Below the pieces are notes generated by a model. It did not search any database, was not told the DNA's origin, and worked only from the letters and a program-made list of their open reading frames with translations. Source: Gnetum montanum (Eukaryota; Streptophyta; Gnetopsida; Gnetales; Gnetaceae). From it: a stretch of DNA of 64,000 nt. The translations under genes were made by a program, and so were the position numbers. Position 1 is the stretch's first letter. Each line of letters begins with the position of its first letter. Of the stretch, positions 1-10,585 are shown in pieces. The DNA is taken from NCBI GenBank assembly GCA_015680685.1, contig MNCI01001921.1, positions 273,549 to 337,548 of the forward strand. Reading direction: 5' to 3'.

Positions 1-450
1 TGAATCTCTTCAAAGTAAGTCATTTGTAGTTTACATACAACGCAATCGTTCCATTTCTCACAACCGCACGCCGCAACAACACACACACATACTCACATTA
101 ACTAATAAGTTTATTTGGAGGTATATGGGCCTTGGTGTTGCCAGAGACCAGCAGGCACCTAAATCCTGTTCGAGGACACTCGGTGGCGGTCGCATTCCAA
201 ATGGTCGCCAACACCTTCTTAGCCTAGTTTAAATATTATTTGCATGCATCATTTTGCTTAACTTTGTTTTACATTATTTAACCTTGCTTCATGCATATTT
301 TAGGATTCATCTTCATTTATAATTTACATTTTATGCCTTCTATTTTAAACATGAAACATTAAAAATACCATAAAAATTTTAAAACCTAAAAATTCAAAAA
401 AAATTTAAAGCTTAAAAATGACAAATTTTCTTTCCAAAACATAAGACTCA
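1..450. other. Unassigned segment upstream of the minisatellite
   Basis: No gene recognised. Positions 120-230 are richer in G+C and CpG than the surroundings (a stretch containing GTGGCGGTCGC), unlike the strongly AT-rich flanks. It may be 5' interior sequence of the gypsy element whose integrase follows, but I found no protein homology. Confidence 0.3.
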
Positions 451-746
451 CCATGGCCTAAAACTAGCAAAAGATGGAATGCACCATGGCCTAAAACTAG
501 CAAAAGATGGAATGCACCATGGCCTAAAATTGGCAAAATGTGGGGCCCATCATGGCCTTGAACTAGCAAAACTGAGGTCTACCATGGCCTAAAACTGGCA
601 AGATGTAGGGCTTGCCATAGCCTAAAACTAGGAAAATATGTGGGCCATCATGGCCTTAAACTTGAAAAATGTGAGGTCCACCATGGCCTAAAATTGGCAA
701 AACATATGACCTACTATGGCCTAAAATTGGCAAATAACACATTTTA
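451..746. repeat. 33-bp minisatellite, nine copies
   Basis: The motif CCATGGCCTAAAACTGGCAA recurs with starts at 451, 484, 517, 550, 582, 615, 648, 681 and 714. Every spacing is 33 bp except one of 32. The first two copies are nearly identical; later copies carry substitutions. The array ends just before the gypsy integrase reading frame becomes recognisable (about 753), so it interrupts or borders the pol gene. Confidence 0.9.
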
Positions 747-752
747 TTGATG

Positions 753-1640
753 AAATTTACCCATTTCCTTACCACATGATCATTAGTAAGTGTAGTAGAA
801 ACTACACATCTCTTTCTTGTAGAGATAGTATGGTTACATGATGTGCCAAGATAGATTATTAGTAATAGAGATGCTTAATTCATGTCACATTTTTGGTAGG
901 AATTTCAGAAGGATATGGGTACAAAGCTGAATATGAATTTGGCATATCATCCACAAACTGGTGGTCAAACTAAGTGGGTGAATCAAATTCTAGAAGACAT
1001 GTTAAAATCCTATGATTTTCAATATAGAGAAGGTTGGGTTTGGATGCTAGCATTATCTGAATTCACATATAATAACAATTATTAGGAAAGTTTGCACGCA
1101 ACACCATATGAGATTTTATATGGTAGGCCACGTAGAACACCTTTATGTTGGGATACCATAGAAGATTGTTAGTAAGTAAGCATAAATTTGGTGAGGAATA
1201 CTATTAAGCAAATTCAGGAGATCTAAGATAGATTGAGAGCTACAAAAGATAGGTAGGTGACATATGCCAATCAGCATTAAAGGCCACTAAAGTTTGTGGT
1301 CACAGATCATGTATTTTTTCGTGTTTCTCCCTTGAAAGGCCTTACTCAATTTGACCGAAAAGGAAAATTGGCTCTTAGATACATTGGTCCATTTTAGGTG
1401 TTACAGTGAATTGGGAGAGTGGCCTATCAGATAGCATTACCTCCTCATTTGGCACACATGATATATTTCATGTATCTATGCTACAATGTTATGTGCCTGA
1501 CGAACACCATGTGATTGACTATTCATGGATACATCTACTATATAATGTCAATTATGTTAAACAACTAGTAGAGATTATTGATTGTATGTTGCAATAACTA
1601 CATAGTAAAGTTGTACCTATGATCAAGATTTTATGAAGTA
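753..1640 (+). pseudogene. Ty3/gypsy chromovirus-like integrase remnant (E1)
   Basis: Conceptual translation from 753 gives the second half of a gypsy integrase core and its C-terminal domain. Visible landmarks are a VSDRDA-like motif (read as IISNRDA), AYHPQTGGQ, LEDMLKSY, EFTYNNNY and TPYEILYGR, then the C-terminal LRYIGPF and DIFHVSMLQCYVPDEHHVIDY, typical of chromoviruses. At least eight in-frame stops and a frameshift near 1410-1440 make it non-functional. The first catalytic aspartate and the zinc-binding N-terminus are absent, replaced upstream by the 33-bp minisatellite. The 3' LTR follows directly. Confidence 0.9.
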
Positions 1641-1740
1641 GACATGAAGCGTCAGAGGCTACCTGGGAGGTAGAGATTGAGATGTATGCAACTCATCCTG
1701 AGATCTTCTAGGAGGAAGATTCTTAAGTAGGTGAGAGGAT

Positions 1741-4312
1741 TACACTCCATTCAAAGACATTAGGTATAGTCATACGCTTATGATTTATACATTATGTGTG
1801 GAGTCTTGGTGGGTTGTCAGGGACAAGTTAATGTAATATATATGAATTTAAATGTTATGAGGCTTTGTCTTTATCTTATGATTATGATGTCTTTACATGC
1901 TTAACTAATGTAATTCTGTACACTATAGCACTATGTTGTGTGATGTTCAAGTGTGATTTTGGCATATAAATGTGTAGAGCATCTGATAAGGATCTCATAA
2001 GCTCAAACATATTTTGATTTAGAGTCCCGGTGTGTTTGTTATGCATGATTAAAGTTCACAGCATTAGTTGTGAAGGAAAAAATAAAGATAGCTTTAGAAA
2101 ATAGTTCATTTTGAAAAATAATAAATAATTTTAAAGGAAAACATAAAGAGTGAACTCGCATTATGTGAGAAAAGAAGCATATTGTTGGTTTTTGTTTTAA
2201 TAAAAAGCACATAGTAAAAAGTATAGGTTATATTTTTATTTTTCTTTTGTACCCACTACCTCACCACCACTTACCCATAGAAATCGGGTTCTGGGTTTTT
2301 ATTTTTTCTATGGGTGTGTTTACATTAACAGAAATGCACAAGAGCATATTTTTTCATTTTTTGTTCTTCTCTCTTCTTCTGTTCCACATTTTTTTGAATT
2401 CTGAACTTTGTGGATGATTTTTTCTTGCTTTGAACCTAGATTTGGGACTGTTGCGATCATATCTATGTGGGTGCAGAACTTGTTGGAAGTGAAATGGAGT
2501 CTTGCTAAATTTTTGATGGTTTTCTACTTATTTCAACCTTTTTACCCCAATTTTAATTGGTGTATTATTTTCCCTATATTTTTGTGCTGGATTGATATAT
2601 ATGATTATGTTATGTGGACATGTTGGACAAATAGGTCAAAGATTAAGCTTGGATATGTTATTTTTCCTATTTCCCAAAATGTTTTCATTTTGGTTACGAA
2701 TTGTATAGTAATATATATGTGATGTATGGTATGATGTGAACTTGTAAAATATGATATGTGATGTTGATGAGACTGGTATGATTGGAATATGATATTTTCA
2801 GGGCCCATTGGGGCATGAGCATTTTTGGGAGTTTCAATCCTTCTTGGTGGTAATTAAATATTATTAAATATTATGTTATTAAAATTTCGAATGCACATAG
2901 CTTTGTTTCCATGAGTCCAATTTAGGTAAAATTAGTATCCTTAGGAATGTTTTGGGAAGTAATTTCTAATCATGAGATTGGTTTTCTCTTTGGGCATATA
3001 TCATTTTGACAATTGGTATAGTGGTCATTTGTTTAGAATTATATATGCAATTCAAGAAATATTGTATTTTTTTGTCATATCGTGGTATTAATGTTGTTTT
3101 GTCAAATTGTGGTATTGTTCTCATGGAATGACTAAGACTATTAGGTGTGGGTATATGTGGTTATGTTATGTTTGTTTGGAAGTCTTTGTTCTTATGACAT
3201 GCATTGGCTTACACTAGCCAGAATGTGTACATGTCCTCATGACAATGCTTGTGATGATTGTTGGCGAGTGGTGCTAGCACGAGGACATGGACCGGTTGGT
3301 GATGAGGCATCCTGGAGGTAGTATGGATTGACTCCCACTGTGATGCATCGACGAGGCTCCTATCTTAGGCCTCATCTTTAGAGTGGGAGAGCATAGGTGT
3401 GTTTGTCCTTACAGCTAGTACATGACATAGGCGTGTTTGTCCCTATCGCTAGTCCTCTAGAAGGCTAGTGGTTGCAGGTCATAGGTTGATGGACCCTAGC
3501 ATCAGTTGGATAAATAAAAGACTAATAAAATACCTACAAGCAATGGTTGTTATGAGTACTCGTAACAATGTTTCACATGCTACAGTGAGTGCAGATATGC
3601 TAACGACCACATGAGCTATGTATATGATAGTATTGGTTTGTGAGTCATGTTGTTGATAATATGTGTTATAATTGGATTATGATTGCGTGGATCATGGATT
3701 GTTTAATGATATATCATGGGTATGATGACATGGACATGATGGATGATGTTGAACTATGGCTTTATCTATGATTGTATGATAGCCATCTATCCTCTTCAAT
3801 AATGATTATGTTAGCATTATAGGCGATATGGTGTGTGTGTTGTTTTGAGCATGCATAAGATTAACAATTGTTGTAGGTTGCCTTTTATCCCACTCCTATC
3901 CTTTAGTAGAGCACTTGTCGACCATCTAGCAGGGGAAGTGTAAAGGCTTTCCACTCAGTTGTCTATTGACTTTATTGAATTATAGATGAAGGACATAAGA
4001 TCCTAGATAAGCATAGAGAGGGAGAGTAGAGGAGGGAAAAATCTTCAATGCTTGGTTAATGCATATTTTCATGTATAGTCGTATGGACTATGTATTGTTG
4101 TATAAAACTCTCTATACTATTATATATATAATGATGATGTTTATGTGTTATTGTGTATTTTAGCAGAGTACTCTAGTATGAGATTTCTATGCAATTTGAC
4201 CTTCCTTAATATCATGTATTCTACAAATCATTGGTTTTTAGTTATCATGCTTCTGTTGTAAGATGACTTGATCCTAGGCATCACCCTACACTAGCTAGTG
4301 TAGGGTGTTACA
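1741..4312 (+). mobile_element. 3' LTR of gypsy element E1
   Basis: A purine-rich tract (AGTAGGTGAGAGGA) just after the integrase is followed at about 1741 by TACACTCC, which I read as a decayed TGTAACACTCC-type LTR start. The likely end is GGGTGTTACA at 4303-4312, the usual chromovirus LTR terminus. This gives about 2.57 kb. No second copy lies in the window, so the left boundary is inferred. It contains a 34-bp tandem duplication (3392-3459) and a perfect 26-bp palindrome (4282-4307). Short open frames inside, such as the one at 2408-2722, look like chance. Confidence 0.6.
3392..3459. repeat. 34-bp tandem duplication in E1 LTR
   Basis: CATAGGTGTGTTTGTCC at 3392 recurs as CATAGGCGTGTTTGTCC at 3426, with similar following sequence ending GCTAGT. 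Confidence 0.7.
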
Positions 4313-5006
4313 ACCTAGGTGCACCCACTAAAAGAGATTAGGCTTTCATTCATCTACCAACCATCATGCTTGGTAGGATGAGCCTTGTAGCTTAGGATGA
4401 TGATCTTTTTTTTATAATGACTCACAAATAAATTTGTCAAAAATATTTATGTGACAAAGTTGAGAGTAAGGTAGCAACATACATGCGATCATAAAGAGAC
4501 CACACATATTTTATGGGAGCAAAATTTTACAAAACCAATTAAAAATTTTGTAATTAATAATTTTCCTTCACCATGAATTAATAATTTTGCATGTTCTTAA
4601 TAATACCCTATTATTATTAAGAATCTTTCTCTTTAGCAAAATTATTTTGTATTTAAGAAAACATGATTAAGTAAAAAAGAAATGATCCTTTTGAATAAAA
4701 TTTCATTAGTGAAATTCAAAGAATCCATTTACATATGAAATAAATTTTATGATTAATAAAGTGTTAGACCTTGAAGTCAGTAGAACATGCAACCAGGATT
4801 GCATTTGAAACATACAATATGATGATGATTACTATAAGGTGGCCTTGCAAGTTCTGAGCACACCGAAGGATTTTGAGATTCAGGAAGGACTTTAGATAGA
4901 GAAAGGGTTTACAGCATATTAGGGTTTGGAAAAGACAAATACAGTAACTCAGATCTGAAATGACTCTAAGGATCTTATTACATTCACCTTAACAAGGGCC
5001 ATGGCA
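4313..5006. other. Intergenic AT-rich stretch with two dispersed-repeat pieces
   Basis: No coding sequence recognised. Positions 4415-4540 match, in inverted orientation, about 30110-30260. Positions 4775-5006 match, in direct orientation, about 50130-50400. Both are probably parts of unidentified transposable elements. Confidence 0.4.
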
Positions 5007-5550
5007 TCAATGTTGCTTATCTGTGGTTATCAGATGTTGTGAGCTCCTACCTTTGCTTTCTGTATTCAAAGAAGATCTTGAGGATTCACTTAACTCCCTT
5101 GTGCGAATGTCCTCACTAAGAATCAAGTTTCGAATATCATTCAACTTTAATATTAAAGTACCTGATGAGCTACTCACAGCAGCAGTCACTGTTGCGGACC
5201 AACTCTCGGGCAAAGATGATAGCAAAATAATTTAATTGACTAATTATCGTATTGAATTTATTGATGTGATTTGTAATTGATGCACCTTCACCCATCTTTA
5301 GATTGAACAACCCACGCATCAAACAAACAGCAGATGGCTTTTCATACATACTTGACAACGTTTTCATTAAACCTGCAGTGGTTGTCTCATTAACAATGTT
5401 GAATGCGACGTTTTTTGCCAATGTCAATCTAATCACACCAAGTGCCTGGCGATCTAAGAGATTCCAATCTTCTTGATCTAGCTTCTTCCCTAGCAGCGGT
5501 TCATGCAACTTCGAGACAGATAATGCTCTCACTGATCTGTTGCTTCGAGT
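5007..5550 (-). pseudogene. Ty1/copia gag fragment (UBN2-type)
   Basis: Read on the minus strand from about 5532, the translation contains DRQALGVIRLTLAKNVAFNI, then MKTLSSMYEKPSA, then LLSSLPESWSATVTA in a second frame: the plant copia gag (UBN2/gag-polypeptide) family. A short deletion after YEKPSA removes the residues that normally precede the MRGLFNL segment, and a frameshift near 5200 separates the two parts. The zinc knuckle and all of pol are missing. It lies immediately downstream of a primer-binding site and LTR end, so this is the 5' end of a truncated element. Confidence 0.88.
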
Positions 5551-5700
5551 GTTGCTTCGATACCAGTTGTTATATTCAGGAACAGATAAGCAAGCACACC
5601 CACCGGAAATGCATGAAAATTGTTATTAAATAATTTTTGCTAGATACAATTATGGTTTTTGGGCTGTTACGAAAAAAACAGAAACTGGACCAGAACCACT
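5551..5700 (-). mobile_element. Copia primer-binding site and truncated 5' LTR end
   Basis: On the minus strand, TGGTATCGAAGCAAC (5551-5565) resembles the initiator-tRNA-Met primer-binding site of copia elements. Two bases away an LTR end reads GAATATAACA (terminal CA at 5568-5569). LTR sequence seems to continue to about 5640-5700, where it meets P450-coding sequence. No second LTR copy was found, so the outer limit is uncertain. Confidence 0.6.
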
Positions 5701-5973
5701 AATTGCTGGAACCAGTAACTACTAACTATTGCTCATTGCTGCTAACTGGTTTCAGTCACCACATAACTTAACAAGCTTTTCAGCCTACAATGCCCACTGG
5801 CGCCTGCTCAGGAAAATTGCAACCACACACATGCTCGGATCAAACGCAGTGAAATCACTGGTGCCCTTTGTAGAATGCCAGATCTCCAAGGTTCTGGTGG
5901 ATCCTCTTGTAGTAAAAGCTTCAACTTCGGATAAGTCCCAGGCGGGTTTGATTCATTACCCATTCATATCTCT

Positions 5974-6039
5974 GTAAGTAAAAGTAATCATTCATGATAC
6001 GAAAGGTATGTGTTGACTCGTAATCTTGATATCATGCAG
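5974..6039 (+). other. Possible short intron or decayed junction in the P450
   Basis: GTAAGT at 5974 and ATGCAG ending at 6039 flank 66 bp between two parts of P450 homology. Joining them puts the downstream part out of frame, so either this is a small intron with a later one-base indel, or the interruption is simply mutational. Confidence 0.35.
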
Positions 6040-6572
6040 GTGGAGGTAAATTTGAGTGAGGCTGTGACAAAATTGTTGAGGACTATATTTTCTGGGATTG
6101 TAGTGGGCGATCAGGACTGGGAGGGAACCGTCGGGCTCCAGCAATTCCTGGATGAGCGTTTATATTTGCTTGGAGCTCTTGATATTGGCGATTTTCTGCC
6201 ATGGCTGCGATGGCTGGACCTTCAAGGCCTCCGTCGATGCCAAAAATTGTTCGTCAAGAAAGTGGGAGAGATATATGACAAGGTAATCGCACACCATGCT
6301 GCTAAACGGGGACAAAAGGATATCCAGATGGGTCGCTATATCTGGGTCTGCGAAAATTTCTGCTTGAAAACCAAGTGTATATCATACTACTACTAGTCAT
6401 TTAAAAAACAGACTATCAGAAGGCGAAAACGAGGTAATATTCTTAGAGGTTCCAAACTTAAAAGGAGTAAAGTTACTGTGGAATCTTATAAATGATTGTT
6501 ATTGACCTTGTTGATGCGGTGCTTGGTTACGAGGGGCAGATAAGAGGAAACGCCACGAGGGTCCTCATGATT

Positions 6573-8415
6573 GTAAGTCTTTGATCCGATTTCATGCATG
6601 ACAAATCTTTTCGGTTGGAACTGGTAACAAATATTATCTTAACAGGAAACACTGTTCACAAGAACTTTAGATCTGTACATGGTTAACCTTGAGTTTGTGA
6701 GAAAGTGCGCTGTAGCAAGATTATATCATAGTTTTTGAAGTAACCTATAAATCACTGATTTAAGGATTAGTTTCATGGTCTGAAATTTTACCAACCTAAA
6801 TTGAATCGTACTACTTTTATGATAAACTTTATTTTTAAAAGGAAATCAATAAATTTAGGTATCATTTTTGATACTTTTAAATATAACTTCTTCGAACATG
6901 CCAATGTACAGTGATTTTTGAACATGCATATCTAACATATTTCTCAACCATTTAAACACTGGAATATATATATATATATATATATTGCGGTTGCCAATAA
7001 TAGTTAACCTCTCTGAAAAAGCCCTCCTCTCTGAAAACGCATGCCCAAATCAGGACAAGAGGATGGCAACATTTACTTGTTTTCTATGTGTCGGACAAAT
7101 TGGGATTTTATAGATGCATTAGCTCTTCAAATGAGTAGTATTTCATAAAATCCGATGAAATTTTGTTTAGGTTTGTACATATACATTGAAATGGCCTCCT
7201 TGCCTTGCCTCCTATCCTATTATTTATTGACATTGTTACTTGCTTTTTCTAGATTTAGCCTTTTATGTTGAATTGGTTCTTGTCTTTTTCTTAATGTATA
7301 CATTCTGCATTAAAATCTTACCCTATCTTATTCTTCTCCTGAATCTTACAAGAAACTTCATTTCATTGTTAAGTTGCAAGGAGGCAATCAAGATTCATGG
7401 CATCAGCATGACACATAGACCACAGAAAACACGGAAATCACGAAAGGGCTGCTTTGGTAACCGAAGGCTGAAGGGCCAAGTTTGGGTCATACGGAGAGGG
7501 GACGCGGCATGCCAGCAAACATTGCATTTGCATGTATTGACCTTTGAGAGTGTCAAAAGTTTCCGCCATGACTCACATATTCACGCCTGTTTATTGCTGG
7601 TTTTTTCTGTTTCTCTCTGCTGAAAACAGAAGAAACAAAACAGGGTCATCGTCAAGGGTCATCAGTCATGACATGATGACGGATGGATGCTTGTTCAACT
7701 TTTATTTTTTAATCTGTGGCGAATGGCCATATGCTTGCTCATGATGCTCTATTTTAATTTTCACCTTTCATCATCATGATTGGGGTTGTACCTAGTTTCT
7801 TTAAGTTGTGTCTTCTTATAATGTGGTCATCTTCAACATGGCCCTATGAGAAGACCTCATTTGTTATAAATTTCATTGAGACTTGAGACTTAATTTCATT
7901 CCTAGAAAGATTGGATTGAGTAACAAAAGGCTTTCATTTTATTTTATTGTTGTGATTTTGGTTATTGCAAAAATTACATGTTTAGCTGGATTATGGCTCT
8001 TGAGTAAGGAGGTGGATTTGATGGCTTTCATACCTTTGCAAATTTTCTTGTTTTAATTTAGCAATGATATTGCAATCTTCTATGCAATTTTTAAGCATTA
8101 ACAATATTTTGAATTTACATTGTACTTGTTCTGTATTCTACAATGTTCTATAAATTTTCTCTATCATGGCTTGGGCTTTGAACCCATCTCCATTTTTTCT
8201 TGAGGTACATGTACCTAAACACATTCAGAATCATGGATTCTTCATTCCTCACTTCCATGAATCAAATTCTTTTAATGCATAGCTTGGTTTAGTGTAGCAT
8301 ACATTTACTTGTTTTTTTATAAATATGCAATAACTAGTACTAGTGTACAATTTATTGTTGTGATGTGGGTGGGTGATTGATTGATGATTCATGATATTAC
8401 GATGTTAATGAAAAG
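6573..8415 (+). other. P450 intron, about 1.84 kb
   Basis: The donor GTAAGT follows codons for a VLMI ending and the acceptor AAAAG precedes DMTQGAVDT, the conserved CYP71-clan intron position. The intron holds a (TA)n microsatellite near 6964-6985. Open frames inside it (7240-7623 and 7544-7744) show no recognised homology. Confidence 0.7.
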
Positions 8416-9043
8416 GACATGACACAAGGAGCCGTGGACACTATGTCAACGGTTGTGGAGTGGGCCATGTCTAAGCTACTATGACATCCAAATGCAATGC
8501 ATAGGGTGCAAGAAACGCTTAGCTCTATGGTGGGTCTTGAGCACTGAGTTAGCCATGTTGACATGGCCAAACTACCCTACCTAAGTGTGGTTTGTGAAGG
8601 AGATGTTGCAACTGCATATACCGGTGCCCCTATTGCTTCCTCGTCACTGTGGGGCCAATTGCAACATGGGTGGATACCTAGTGCCATGTGGAGCCACGAT
8701 TTTGGTCAACGTGTGGGCCATGGCAAGGGACAAGGAAGTGTGGGGCCCACGTGCAGAGGAGTTCTGGCTAGAGAGATTTATTGAACTTGATGCCATGGTG
8801 ACAATGACAAAGGAGGTATTTTGGTCGTTTGGTGCAGGTCACAGGTCATGCGTTGGCATGAAGTTGGGCTTAGTGATAGTGGAGCTTGCCCTAGCACAGT
8901 TGCTCCATTGCTTTCACTGGAGCCTCCCTCTCCCTCATGTCGTTGCCACTCACCACAAGGACAACAACAAGGATGACATAATCCAAAATGCTCAACTTGT
9001 GTTGCTACGGGCCTCTCCCCTCATTGCCATGGCAACTCCATGA

Positions 9044-9792
9044 TTTGGCTGATCCTCATCCTCCTCCTTAAACATGCATGAATTATAGTAGTCATCTTGG
9101 TATGTGATATTATACTAATAATAATTATTGATAAACAAATTTTGATCACACAATGCCCTTTGAAAACTTGTTTTAAGAAACTATCAGCTACAGTGTTTCC
9201 TATATGGGTACGAAAACCTAACAATAGTCTCAACTAGTGAAGAAAATGTGGTGTTTAACTTTTAATATTATGGCTTTGTTATAATTAATACACAAAAGTA
9301 AACATTTCATAGATATGAGCAAACTACAAATAAACTAAGGTGTAACATAAATAGATTCATATGGTAAGACACTTTAATATTGGGTAGCAAATAAAATATA
9401 TTAAAGTAGTCAACAATAGAACAATAATGTAAATAAAAGGAAAATATCATTTCTCATTCAAGTTATATAATAGCCAATGATGCTTCCTAGGAACAACTTT
9501 CAAAATCACATACTAATAATAAAGAAGAAAACAAATCAAGTAAGAACCAATTACATTTTATTAGAGCTTCAAATATTATTTGTACATGCCTACCTACATA
9601 GTCTTCCAACTAGTGAGCTTCCTCCGACAGATCCTTGTCCTTGAATAATTGGACCACTAGTAACCTAGAGAGAAAAACTATTTATTAAGATACAATTCAT
9701 AGTTTAAGTCATCTTCTTCATCTTGAAGAAATTGAGACTGGTTAAAGAGGCTACAGGAAAGGGAAGGGACATCAAAAGATGGCGTGTCAGCT
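9044..9792. other. AT-rich stretch downstream of the P450
   Basis: No coding sequence recognised. A minus-strand AATAAA-like polyadenylation signal (TTTATT on the plus strand near 9556) could serve the minus-strand gene candidate to its right; that link is a guess. Confidence 0.3.
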
Positions 9793-10585
9793 TTATGAGG
9801 GTCCAATAACAGCTCTAGGTTGCATAGAAAGAGAGAAAACTAGATAGACAAAGAACTGCCAACTCCCCCTTGTTCTCTCTGCTCTACTCCTTTTTTGCGC
9901 TCCTTTTTCTACAGCTTTTTTCGTCCACCTTTTGAAGTCTTGTTCCACCAAACTGTTCACATTGGCTGGTCTCTTAGCATCCTCCATCCTACTGTAACCT
10001 GCACGCAAATGAACAAAAGCATCAATGTTTCTATAAAAGAGAATCAACAGTTTCATTAACCATCTTACTTGGCAACCGAAATGTTAACAAAACTTGAACT
10101 TCCTTTTTAATAAACTTTTAAACTACCCATAGGAAAGCGGAAATGACAGAAGAACGGAAATGACAGAAGAATCCGATATGCAGTAGGGTTTCAGTGCATG
10201 AGAACGAGCGCAGAGCCTTGAAAGAGTGAAGTCATGCACATTCACTTGTCCTGTGAAAAAGTGTAGCAGTCCCCAGAAACAGAGAGCGCAATGCACTATG
10301 TGATCCAGAAACAAGCACCAAATGGCAATCTCGGGACATCCACCCCTCAACTACTTACATTGTTGCTATGCCAAGCAAAGCCTGCCTATGAGTGTCTTCC
10401 ACCATTGTAGGCCCGTGAATATCATTGGCATGATAGATGCCAGTGCCAGGATTACACTTACTCCTTAGAGAACTTACAACACACAGCAGACGGTAGTAGC
10501 CCTGGATACTATGTTCGGGACGTATCACAAAACATTGCATGAAACCCTCCAAAAATTGTAACAGGACAACACAGGGATGGTCCAA
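9793..10585 (-). CDS. Candidate two-exon gene fragment, unknown function
   Basis: On the minus strand, an open frame from about 10585 to 10359 ends in a consensus donor (GTAAGT starting at 10358). A 328-bp intron runs to the acceptor TTCTCTTTTATAG (10031), and a second open frame continues from 10030 to a stop at 9793. The junction is phase 2 and joins in frame, giving about 154 residues. Exon 1 contains GPTMVEDTHRQALLGIAT; exon 2 begins NIDAFVHLRAGYSRMEDAKR and becomes strongly basic (KRWTKKAVEKGAQKRSR). I do not recognise the family. The base composition is less AT-rich than the flanks. No start codon is evident (the upstream frame is closed by a TAG), so it would be the 3' part of a gene, a pseudogene, or chance. 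Confidence 0.35.

Larger units (their letters stand above)
5700..9043 (+). pseudogene. Cytochrome P450 pseudogene, CYP71 clan, CYP750-like
   Basis: Three blocks of P450 homology lie in order. Block 1 (5715-5977) holds the C-helix WRLLRKI. Block 2 (6040-6310, then 6492-6572) holds the middle region, ending DLVDAVLGYEG. Block 3 (8416-9043) holds the I-helix GAVDTMSTVVEWAMS, the K-helix and the heme loop FGAGHRSCVG (8828-8857) with its cysteine. A phase-0 intron (6573-8415) sits just before the I-helix, the usual CYP71-clan position. Defects: roughly the first 100 residues and membrane anchor are missing; stops at 8482 and 8545; a +1 frameshift near 8584; the K-helix ExxR reads EMLQ; the PERF-like motif reads LERF. 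The family would be an ER heme monooxygenase of specialised metabolism. CYP750 assignment is from overall similarity and tentative. Confidence 0.88.

Noticed and set aside
451-746. Regularly spaced repeats considered as a CRISPR-like array
   Set aside because: Units are contiguous with no unique spacers, and the context is a plant retroelement.
2408-2722. 104-residue open frame on the plus strand
   Set aside because: Lies inside the inferred E1 LTR, is rich in Phe/Ile/Trp from T-rich DNA, and matches no family; treated as chance.
5023-5235. Plus-strand open frames opposite the copia gag (5023-5235 and 5442-5633)
   Set aside because: Antisense shadows of the gag frame.
7240-7744. Overlapping open frames of 127 and 66 residues
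   Set aside because: They lie in the P450 intron and have no recognisable motif.
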